This document shows positions 1 to 11,600 of a stretch of 64,000 nt of DNA, one piece after another (positions within the stretch are counted from its first letter, which is position 1; each line of letters begins with the position of its first letter). The notes beneath the pieces were generated by a model. It worked only from the letters and a program-made list of their open reading frames with translations. It made no database searches and was not told the DNA's origin. Source of the DNA: Carposina sasakii (taxonomy: Eukaryota > Arthropoda > Insecta > Lepidoptera > Carposinidae); NCBI GenBank assembly GCA_014607495.2, contig CP053157.1, forward strand, positions 434,001 through 498,000, in the 5' to 3' direction. The translations under genes were made by a program, and so were the position numbers.

Positions 1-305
1 AATAAAAATGTAACGGATCGCTGTCTATACATGGAAGATAGGTATATGAGAAAAAAATATTATAGGAGACCTTTCTCAACGCAATAGTACCCAGAAGAAT
101 GATTTTTGGAATGTTTGTCTGTTCATTTGTGCACGCTAATCTCAGAAACGGCTCATCCGATTAGGATGCAGTTTTCAGGAATATATTGTGACAGGTCTCA
201 CTTAACATATAGGCTTTTTTCCCGGGAAAATGTTCTTATTCCGCATAATTTCGACATTTTGTTTTTTTTTCTGTAGTCCACGCGGACGGAGTCGCGAGCG
301 TCCAC
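1..305 (-). repeat. Interspersed repeat family A, copy 1
   Basis: Reverse-orientation copy of a roughly 300-bp repeat. It runs from a CGGATCGCTGTC end to an end reading as a fragment of GTCCGCGTGGA type. Further copies lie at 4704, 5419, 58383 and (a divergent one) 63790. No coding capacity is seen. Class unknown; inferred non-autonomous mobile element. It may be cut by the window edge. Confidence 0.75.
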
Positions 306-382
306 TAGTAAGTAAATAATTACACATATATAGGTAGGTAATATACCTAAACTAGCTACTAGCTAGCTAATACCGATATACA

Positions 383-766
383 TACAGGATGTTTTTTTGT
401 GGCCACCTTTAACGAAGGGTACGTATTCTATACATGAAATAAAGTAAGTTTATGCCAAAAAAAATACTGGGATTTTTTTTTTTTTCCTAAAAAAAATTTT
501 ACATTCCTTGATCGTGCGAAATTTATAGTCTAGTGTTTATGTTAGTTTTTTTATAAACAGATATTAATTATTTTTCGTGAAAAAATCCTGCTACACGCGT
601 CTATGTGCATTTATGCAGAAAAACGCAGTCTATTTACTCAACTTTGGACCCTAATATTTTGGAAACCAGACACTTCCCAGGTATGCTTCCATGGAGAAAA
701 ATGATCGTGATGATGAGGAGATTCCGTAGTTTTCGGGAACGTTGACGACCAAAAATCACCCTGTAT
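383..766 (+). mobile_element. MITE family B, copy 1
   Basis: Non-coding element of about 380 bp. It starts TA-CAGGATGTTTTT and ends AAAAATCACCCTG-TA, so it has short terminal inverted repeats next to a TA dinucleotide. That resembles non-autonomous Tc1/mariner-type elements. Seven copies of this family are visible in the window. Confidence 0.7.
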
Positions 767-872
767 AATAAAATATATGTAGGTATACCTAATATGTCAG
801 TCAAAAATTTAATAAATAATAAATAAATGCTTTATTTGCTAATAATGCTTAATTATGAAATTGCTTGCAATA

Positions 873-1087
873 AGGGATTTTCTGACAACTATTAAAGGTA
901 AAAAAAAGTTAGTACAAATCACCTGGATAGATGGCGTGAGCGTATCACCAATCCCGAAATCCTGTTTAGTCATTGGTCACAAGTACAGGGGGAGGTGAAG
1001 GGGGGAGAAGCTAGGGAGGGCATCACCCTATCTCGCGGCTCACGCCATCTCTTTTTGACAGTTATTTTGACTTGTCAGAAAATCCCT
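873..1087. mobile_element. MITE family D, copy 1
   Basis: A 215-bp element with inverted ends AGGGATTTTCTGACAA and TTGTCAGAAAATCCCT. A second copy sits at 43132-43318 with the same ends and the same internal GATGGCGTGAG motif. No clear target duplication; superfamily not assigned. Confidence 0.7.
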
Positions 1088-1654
1088 CACAATGGGTTGT
1101 ATGTATGTATGAATAGCAATTATGACGAATAATTACGTTCTATGATTGTCACTTCGAAATATTTCCCCATCATTACACTGCCCATGTAAATGGGCAAGGC
1201 TACTGTTAGGATGCTCCCCTCGTCCTATACTTCACCCCCGCTCAGCGGCACACTGTATGAAAATATACTTAGCCGCTGCTCCTCTTTTATTCCTTCTCCA
1301 TGCACTGCCCAGATTCTGTGACACTGCCCTTCTCATTATAGGTTAACCTCGGCGCAGAAAAGAAAATTACTCCCTGCCTCGCTACTGGTTAGCGATCGAA
1401 TCGTAAACTGCTTTTCTGGCTTGGGACAAAGTTAGCTCCCAGACAGAGCTTAAGGGACACAGGTACCCCGATGTTAGGGTTGGTACTTAAGTACGGTATC
1501 TATATCCGCTTTGTTTCTTATATTAGAACAACTATTCATATTTGATAACAAACGGTGTGGTTGTATGATAACGCAGATATCATTGTTTTGCTTTTTATAT
1601 TTGTCTAAGCCTGCAGTTACATATAAACAAGTATGCCTACCTTTTTATCATTTC
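1088..1654. other. Non-coding interval, no gene seen
   Basis: Intergenic sequence between two repeats. The longest open frame (1146-1346) has no recognisable domain and is judged spurious. Confidence 0.5.
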
Positions 1655-1900
1655 AGCCCTGGGCAGTCCACTGCTGGACATAAAGGCCTCCCCCGACAAT
1701 CTCCATACCGACCGGTCGGAAGCAGCCTGCATCCTACCGACGCCCGCGACCTTGGCCAGGTCGTCCGTCCATCTTGCGGGTGGCCTTCCCACGCTGCGTT
1801 TGCCGATACGTGGTATCCACTCTAGAACTTTCCGGCTCCATCGGCCATCAGTTCTTCGAGCTATGTGCCCTGCCCATTGTCACTTTATCTTGCTGGACCG
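1655..1900 (-). mobile_element. RTE-like LINE 3' fragment
   Basis: On the minus strand this encodes the C-terminal tail of an RTE-type reverse transcriptase protein (AGH, GRWSRKVLEW, NVGRP, DRS-W blocks). It is the reverse-orientation partner of the longer copy at 55565-55845. The sequence GCAGTCCACTGCTGGACATA is the reverse complement of its last codons. Strongly 5'-truncated and non-functional. Confidence 0.65.
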
Positions 1901-2334
1901 TTGAGCTATGTCAAAAGATGCATACCTAAATACAAAATTACATATTTTATTACCCCTGGAATGAAACGGAGTGTAGTATGAGGCGATAGTCATTATGATT
2001 AATTATTAACCTTTATGATTATTACTATTAACCTTAGTCCTGACCTTTGTTGTCTTGAACTCTAATTGGTCATAGCCTCACGCTGATATTCGCCAGTCTG
2101 TCCTACTATTAGTGAGTGGGAAGACCAATCCCGTAAATCCTTAAATGAATTCCTTTTGGAGGTAACATTTACAAGTAAATATCACATTTTGGGTAATGCC
2201 TGACGCTTCCATTCTTAGTTGCAAAATTTATTTCCAGGGTACTCGATTGAGAGATATCGTGTTTATTTTATTTTCCAATGGCTGCATATGATTGAAGTTT
2301 TCTTCTATGCTGCTCTGGGAGTGAAAAAAAAAGT
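1901..2334. other. Upstream flank of the first P450 gene
   Basis: No open frame with recognisable content and no confident core promoter. A non-coding first exon of the first P450 gene could lie here or further upstream, because that gene's start codon directly follows a splice acceptor. Confidence 0.35.
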
Positions 2335-2555
2335 ATAATACTACAGCTGCTTCTCTTCCCGGGCATATTGTACAAGTCAGTAGAGGGACAAGAGGGTCTT
2401 CGTATTTTGTAGGCGATATGGGCTGACCTGTCACTACTACCGAACTTGTACATCTTAACTATTCCCTCAAAATTGGTCAGAGGTGGCACCATGTGGTTCT
2501 ATCGGTCCTTGGTGCTCTGCCTTCCCCGTAAGGGATAAAGGCGTGATTATATGTA
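2335..2555 (+). repeat. SINE-like repeat with LINE-type tail, copy 1
   Basis: About 220 bp. It starts near ACAGCTGCTTCTCTTCCCGG and ends in CCCCGTAAGGGATAAAGGCG followed by GTATGTA repeats. Other copies lie at 7985-8225 (reverse) and 28186-28372. The tail matches the 3' end of the LINE fragments at 26549 and 43530, so the element probably borrows that LINE's machinery (inference). Confidence 0.65.
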
Positions 2556-2696
2556 TGTATTTAGATAAGGTAAAAAAAATCCTTTCCATTACGATATTAC
2601 AATTACTAGCATAAGTTATTCCATTGATGGACGAACCTCTTTCTCCAAAACTTTGACTCTGCACGAAGCTACGTATTAAAATATTAATTGTTACAG

Positions 2697-5600
2697 ATGA
2701 TATTAGTAATAATATGGACGGTGGTCCTGAGCGCTGCCGTGGTACTCTACTTCCGCCAGTGCTACACCAGGTTCAGCAAACATGGCGTCAAGAGCATCAG
2801 ACCTCTGCCGATAGTCGGCAACATGGGCAAGCTCCTCTTCCGGGTCCACCACTTCATTGACGACATTACCGAGTTGTACGAAGCTTTCCCAGAAGAAAGG
2901 TGAGATTTTCGCTGCAGTTTTCAAAACGGAGCGAGCTTTTTGGGTTAGAGGAGCACCTCCAGATCAGATAGCATTGGTTCGATCTTAGTCTCAAGACTTA
3001 AGCCCATGTCTTTTAGTTTATGTCATGTATTTTTGCTGGTCAATTGGTATGGTCGATAGTAATCCTGCTTGCGACGTCATAGGTCCTAGGTTTAAATTCC
3101 GGTAGGTGAACATGTTGATATGATGAATATCGGAGTTTGTTTCCGAATCATGGATGTTTCTGCACTTATCTATATATCTATAGGTATATACCGTTACTGA
3201 AAACCCACGACACAAGCCCTTTTGGATCTTGGTGTAAGTAAATATGTTGTAAAGTGTGCATGTGTACACTTTTGAACTTTTAATATTAGGTAGGTAAGTA
3301 CATAATTTTTCCCAGGAAGGGTTAGTAGTAACAGGAAAAGGTGAGACCAGAAAGTTGACCGATGTACATTTCGCGCAAAAAAAAAAATAGCTTTTTGGGT
3401 ACCTTCTCTGGTAGACCGTAAGTTTGTGAGTGCATTAAATATTTTTATGACTTCAGAAAGTAAAGATTTATTATTGTTATCTTACCACGTTACCATAGAA
3501 ACAACATTGCAATGCCCAGCTACTTATATTAAAGGTACTTAGTCAACGTTTCTATTGTACTTGAATCTTTACATTAGTTTTATAACATTGTATTCTAGTT
3601 TAGGTTTAATTATTTTATTGACTAGTTTTATGACAAAGATACTGTTTAACTACTAGTATTATATAAATTGGCCGAGGTAGTTCCCCACTACACATGATGA
3701 TGTCATGATGATGATACGTCATGGCGCAGCGCTGGCATAGTAATTTATTAGTAATTTATATTGGCATAGAAATATTATGTATACAGGGTGTAACAAAAAG
3801 GGTATGTTAAGCGAAAAGCTATGTAAATAGCCCACTGTAGAGAACCTATCCACAAAATTTGAGACCCGAAATCACATGTTTATTTTTCCTGGTAGTATGG
3901 AGAATTTTTAAATATCTCAGGAATTTTCATACAATCTTGAAAAATAAAAATGTGATTTCGAGTCTCAAATTTTGGAAATAGGTTCTCTATAATGGGCTAT
4001 ACGTATACTTACCTAAAAGTATTACGAAGATGACTATGTAAATCTAATGTACCTACTGAATGTGTAAATATTAATATTTACTTAACAATATAAACCTAGG
4101 AGATGTAGATATTTATTTACTAATTAGATTTTGAAGCACGTAGCTCCGCCAATACTAGAAATTGTGTACCTACTTTCTAAAGCCTACTCTTATGGCTGAA
4201 CCTGAATACTTAAATAATATATCATATGAACAATAAATTCTAATACAACGTATACTTTGACGTGATTTCTTGAAAAAAAAAAATCAATCGAATGGTGTTT
4301 TTGGAACTTGCTACTGCAAATGCCGTTAAGCAATTTGAAACATTAGAAAGAGGGTAAATATGTTTTAGCCACCCTATTTAAGAAAAACAGATAATGTATA
4401 ATGTAGAAATAATGAGCTATTGAGTTCTCCCCTGCACTGTCCAATAAGCATATATTATGATTTTGCATTTTTTATGATTTATAGGCTAAATGCTATAATT
4501 TAACAAAAATGTGAATATTTATGTACCAGATGCAGTAAATAATGCACAAAATATTATAAACTTGACTTTTTATATACCAAGGACATTAATTACGGTGAAA
4601 TCAGATTATCGAACGTCCTACACATAGTGGTTTTGACTTTGCATTATCTGTCAGTCACTCAATGGTCACTCGGCAATGTAAAAGTTTTATACTTACAAGT
4701 ATGACTAGTGGACGCCCGCGACTCACAAAATGTCGAAATTATCCGGGATAAAAACATTTTCCCGGGATAAAAAGTAGCCTATATGTTAAGTGGGACCTGT
4801 CACAATATTTTCCTGAAAACTGCATCGAAATCGTTTCAGTCGTTTCTGAGATTAGCGTGCACAAACGCACAGACGAACAGACAAACCGACAAACAGACAA
4901 AAATTCCAAAAATCATTGTTTTGGGTACTATTGCGTTGATAAAGGTCTCCTATAATATTTTTTCTCATATATCTTCCATGTACAGACAGCGATCCGTTAC
5001 ATTTTTATTATATGTATAGAGTATAGATGTATAGATAAGATAGAAATTATAGTTACCGTGAATACCTGTATTTAATTTTGTTTTATTATAAATAAAGGTT
5101 ACTACAGGTAAATTGTAGTTATATCTTATAATACAATCTAACTAAATGATTGCGCCGATTAGATAGTATATAATGAGCGTATAACCATTATGTTAAGTGT
5201 TGACAGATTTCTTGATAATCAGCTAAGTGGAAAGATATAGGATATTATTATTCTGTTTTTTTGAAAATATAGGTAGTTATTATAAGCCCATCACATAGTT
5301 ATTATAGGTATATACCTACTTCCAAAAATCCGATCTACCTTCATATCCACTTTTATATAGGTAGGTAATTTACGGTACTAATGAGTATATATCTTCTTCT
5401 ATATCTACCTATATACATATGATAAAAATGTAACGGATCGCTGTCTGTACATGGAAGATATATGAGAAAAAATATTATAGAAGACCTTTATCAACGCAAT
5501 AGTAGCCAAAACAATGATTTTTGGAATTTTTGTCTGTTTGCCGGTTTGTCTGTTTACCTGTGCGTTTGTGCACGCTAATCTCAGAAACGGCTGAACCGAT

Positions 5601-8600
5601 TTCAATGCAGTTTTCAGGAATATATTTTGACAGGTCCCACTTAACATATAGGCTACTTTTTATCCCGGGAAAACGTTGCTATTCCGGATAATTTCGACAT
5701 TTTGTTTTTTCTGTAGTCCACCCCGACGCGAATCCGTCCGTGGCGTTAACTATTATTTATTATAATTATAAATTCACTATGGGTGCGCCCACCACCGGGC
5801 CCTACACCCTCCACTGACCCTCGGATCTGATAACTCATAATTGCGAAAACAGGCACTTGCACTAACTACAATCGCCACGAAACTCTAAAACCTCTAAAAC
5901 CCAACACATACAATTCAATTCAATACAATTCAATGTGTTGGGTTTTAGAGGTTCATAATAATTAGTGGTTTACTAATTTCTATAATCCTGAGGATGCCAC
6001 GGTTGTTGGCGAAACATATGTAGATTATTTATCTAGTTTTTGATTTCGGAATGGTGCAATGTATCGTCTTGCATGCTAGGTGCTCGGGTCTGGTTTCTCG
6101 TGGCGATTGTAGTTAGTGCAAGTGCCTGTTTTCGCAATTATGAGTTATCAGATCCGAGGGTCAGTGGAGGGTGTAGGGCCCGGTGGTGGGCGCACCCATA
6201 GTGAATGTTTGAACTTCCGAATTGTAACGCCTAATACAATTTCATTTATAATTATAAATGACAAAATATTGATTGAATTTGTAATACAAACAGTCACTGA
6301 ATACCTACGAGTAACAAGGAGTATAAAAATTTTCAAACCATAAAAAATCGCACTCATTAAGTCAATTGTACAAACAGCGCCATCTATAACTATTTTTAAC
6401 ACGTTCGCAGCGGCACTGATTTATCTGTACTTTCCATTACTGCGTTACGAGACGTTTGAAACCTCGTTTTGAACCAGACGTTGTAGCGGCACGAGGCTTA
6501 GTAAACCCCACCGCCCACAGGAGAAAACCATCCTTTATTTGGCGCCAAATAAGGCGAATTGTACGGTTTTTGTCGCGATTAATATTATCAATGATTTGAT
6601 TAACCTAAATCTGCCGCCGCCTGTGGGTAAATTATTTAGTTTAGATTCTATAGGTAAAATAAAATGTTGGGTCTTATGTACCCCATACCGAACTGAAAAA
6701 GGGCAGTTTTTCATATTGTTTAGTGATGGAAAAAAATATCGATTTTATTTAATTGTACTTATGGATGCTTTTTATTAAAACAGATCAAACAATAATATTT
6801 TTTGCAACCGATAAATTCTGTGAGAATTTTCTTTGCTTTTTGTCAGCCTCACTTGATAAGGTGACGAGTCTTTCATAGAATCCTACACATCTCCTCTTCT
6901 TTGATCCTTTTTCGAGATGATGTGGATTGTTTGGAGTGTGTTCTGAAAAAAAAAACTGATTATGTATTTTCGAAGCGGGTTGACAATACATTACAGTGTA
7001 TAATTTATTATATTATATATTGTATTTATACACGATATTTTAAATATACATAGCTAATAATTATTTCACTTAGACTGAGCATAATTTGTAAATATTGATT
7101 GGAAACTTACCTGTTTTTCAAATATCGGTAATTCCTCCCACCCAATTCCTCTTCATCATCAATAATTATTATTAATAATCTTTCTTCGGCAACGTTTCGA
7201 CATATCGATATTATATCATCGCGGGCGCAGCGTTCAACGTTTTGCACAACACTAACAGCGTGAAGCTAGCGTAGGGTGCGGTACGAGGTGTGCGGGGTAC
7301 GAGATGTTCGCAACCTCGTAACGCACTATATTAAACTTTTATTTATTCAGTGCGGTACGAGGCCTAAAAAATCCGGTATTAAGGTAGGTATACCAAAAAA
7401 GTCGGCATCAATAGCACATCTCAGATATATAGTTATCTCTTTCCTAGACTGAACCAGACGGAAGTTACGCCTCTCGCACGACAGAGAAGTTTAAGTTTTC
7501 CCTTACCGCTTTAAGGACGAGACACGGACGAGGTGTTTCAAGCCTCGTTTCGCACTCATCGTGTTAAAGGCCAGAAAACATCCATAGACTACATAAACCG
7601 GTGTAATAACGGTAATCGTCGTGGAGCCTATAAAAGAGGGTAGAAACAATTTCTTAAGGTCATTAGATCAAGTTCATTATTCAAATTCGTGTTCTCACAG
7701 ATTCGCTGGCAGATACGAATTCGCTAACCCTCTGCTAGTAGTTAGAGACCTGGAGCTGATCAAGAAGATCGCCATCAAGGACTTCGAGCACTTCCTCGAC
7801 CACAGGGTCATTATTGATACAGCCGTGGACCCTCTGTTTGGACGCAATTTGTTCTCTTTGAAAGGTAAATTGGACATTTATATAATTGTTACCATGTTTT
7901 ATATTTTATAGTACCGTTTTTATGGTTGTACTAAGAATAAAAAGATGCTTCTTTTGTTATTTCAATATTATAAGATATAACATACATACATAGGTATAAT
8001 CACGCCTTTACGAGATCCCTTACTTATGGGGTAAGCAGAGCACCAAGGGCCGATAGAACCACATGGTGCCACTTCTGACCAATTTTGAGGGTATAGTTGA
8101 GATGTACAAGTTTGATTAGTAGTGACAGGTGGTCAGCCCATCGCCTACAAAACACCAAGACCCTCTTGTCCCTCTACTGACTTGTACAGTATGCCCGGGA
8201 AGAGAAGCAGCTGTAGTATAACAAGAAGTAAGAAATAACATTTAGTGGAAACTAGCTGAGCCGGAGAACTTTGTACCTACCGCCTTATTTTTATTAATTT
8301 TATATATACATACAAATCTTTTCCTAGAAATAACAAACACAAAAACGAAGGAATCATCAAATTTTTTGCAGTAGTTCAGAAGTTATGAACGTACTACATA
8401 CATTTCGGCGATTAATTTTTATTTATGTATGTGTAGATTAATTATTACATAAATTTAATTTGTTTAATCAAACGTGACTGCAGTATCTTCTTCATAATCT
8501 TGCAATTCTTCCCCATTTTGGGAAAACCAGTCGTGTGTATTATTGTACGAAATTCACGTACGATACCCACGGGCAGGCATGGGGTGGTACAAACTCTACT

Positions 8601-11600
8601 CTGCCGGCACCATGCGGCGTTAAATAGACGATACAATAAAAATGTGAAAGGGATAAGGATATCCGGGAAAGGGACATCCTCTACTGAAGTTAGAAGATGA
8701 ATTATTTAACACAAAAAATGATAAAAATACAAGTCAGTACTAACATGCTTCTAAGAGGGTAGATAGATACTACAAGCTTAAAGATTATAACTCGATTATT
8801 GTAATAAACAGGTCAAGAATGGAAGGATATGCGTTCAACCCTGAGCCCTGCGTTCACCAGCTCGAAGATGCGGTACATGGTGCCCTTCATGGTGGAAGTA
8901 GGAGATCAGATGATCATCTCCCTGAAGAACAAAATTAGGGAGTCTAGTGGTGAGGAAATCCAATCTATGTTCTTTCTTATCGTCATTTACATTTGATGTT
9001 CATGTATGTTATACTAAGCGTGACTATAGGTTTTTCTTCGTGATCAAGCAGTGAGGTTATCCCGTTTTTGGGATACTTCGTTCAGGTTAATTAAGAATTT
9101 TCATATTATCCCATTTCTATGGGTATTTTGAGAGATCTCTTCTTAATAGCCCTATACGTTTAAACAACTCGGTGTCAGTAGTTTTGCCTCGGCATTGATG
9201 AATCGGTCAGGTTTCTTTATCAATTGATCTTCTTAAAATTTAGCATACAGATTGATGGAAGTGTGAAGAAGGACATAAGCTATATTCTGTAGTCAACGCG
9301 ACGTTGACGCTTGGTGAAGAGATCTAATGTTATTACCTTTCGTATGGTCATTTACATGCCGTTATGCATACATGTCTTCTGAATGTATGCTAAGCGTGAC
9401 TGTAAGATCTCCTTGATGATCCTGCAGCTTTGGCTATCCCATGTGGGTATATTTACACTAGAAGCCCTAGATTTCCTCCGCGTAAATTTTAGAATTCAGA
9501 TATATCCCGTTACCGTCCCGTATTTCGAGAAATCTCTTCTTAATGGATTTTGTAGGTACATCAATTGATTTTAATTGAATTTAATTTCTATATACGATTA
9601 TGCGATTTATATGTATCAACAAGTCAGGGTAATTCTCCGAACAGAAAATGATGTGAATTTGGATATATCAGATTAGAACGATGATGAAATTTTCTGATTA
9701 GATTTCTACTATTTGTTATTACTATTCAAAAGAAAGCTTTGTTAAAAGAGTCCATAGGTCGCAACCTAAAATGTAAAGGGAAGTATTATGTTAATAATAA
9801 CATAGCAGTAATCCTTTTATAGGTATTTATTGCCAATGAATATAGCTTATAATTGTTCGCCGTCCTTAACTATATCTATGCTTGCCAAATTTTAAGTAAA
9901 ATGGTTGAGTAAATTTACTGTGATATATAAAGAAACCTATATTCGAGTTTAAAAATAGTTAGCATCTATGAAAAGTGGTTAGAGCGGCTGGCACGGTTTG
10001 CAGTGGTCGTGGGGATTCCCATAATAACTTTATTAATAATTTTATAATTTCTACTTTGTTCAATGTAGTTAATAATTTTCCTAAAATACCCTACATTGCT
10101 CACAATACAAACTAACACAATCTTCCAGATAAGTCCATAGACGTGGACTGCAAAGACCTGGCAACCAGGTATGCCAATGACGTCATCGCCTCCTGCGCAT
10201 TCGGTCTCAAGGTGGACTCGCATTTGGACAAAAACAACCTGTTTTATGAGAAGGGCAAGGAAGCGTCCACTTTCAAGTTTAGACAGCTGATAATGTTCTT
10301 GATGCTAACATCTTTCCCTAGATTAGTAAAGGTGAGAATCTTTTTTGGAACATTTTAGTATACAGGGTGTAAGTAACAACTAGGCGAATACTGCAACTAC
10401 AATAGTAAAAGCGCGTGGTGCCGGCAAAGTAGAGTTTGTACCACCCCTGCCTGCCCATGGGTATCATACGAGGCGATTAAGGGTTTTTGGGAGAGGCTCC
10501 CGTATTGCTGCTGACCGCCTGCCCAGCGTGGTGACGATCGTCAAAACCCCCTGTGGCAGTAGTCTTGGGGCGTGCCCTGGGGGAGGCCTACGTCCAGCAG
10601 TGGACTGCAATAGACTGAAGAAGAAGAATAGTAAAAGCAACGCTAGATTAGTCTGCAGTTGTAGTAGAAGTGGCTCACTACTGCTCAACCGCTTTATACA
10701 TTTATGTTTTGGTTTTTAAGAGTCTGATTTAATGTGATCAAGAAATACTTGTGAATAAATTAATATCCAATGGACCCAATTCAGAAAATTACGAGTAACT
10801 AACCAAGACTTTCAATATTATGTCGTTTTGTAGTGGATGAAATGGACACTATTTCCAAAGAAAACTCAAGATTTCTTCAGGAAACTTGTGACCAGTACGA
10901 TGGAGGATCGGGAGGTCAAACATATCATCAGACCTGATATGATTCATTTACTTATGGAAGCTAAGAAAGGTGTGTACCTACAGATAACACTATTTTAGAC
11001 ATCTGTTTATAATCAAGAATACGCAATTCAAATTAATTGATCTTATCAAACTTTATATTAATAAACATGTACCTACCTATAAATAAAAAGCGACGCGTCC
11101 CTAGCTTACCCACACAATAGGTTCGTTTACAGTTTTTTTTATTTGTATTTATATCGAAAGATCATAAAATAAAAGAAACATTTGCGAAAGAAAAACTTCG
11201 CTAGCGTGAAAACTTTCCGAGATATAACGATTTCAAAATAACAATTTTAGACTTGCCAAAAAACGCTCCATACAACGGCTACCACAATTTATGACGTCAT
11301 TCTTTCGTAATTTGTATGCGCGTAAAAGTACTTTTGTTCTGCAGCTATTTTAAATATTGCGTTTATAAATATGGTCACAAAGCAGAAGTTGCTGTAAATG
11401 ATGCAGGTGGACATGTGATGTTGTAATTTTCAATTAATTTCACATTGGAAAAACGCCCACTTAACTTTGAAGGCTTATTACTACCTCATTTGGACACCTA
11501 ATCAAATTGTAATTTTACAGATAGGTATGATTTTATGATTTATTCTGATAAGCATAAAATGTCGTTAAAATTCAACCATAGTAAACATCCCTACTGAGCT

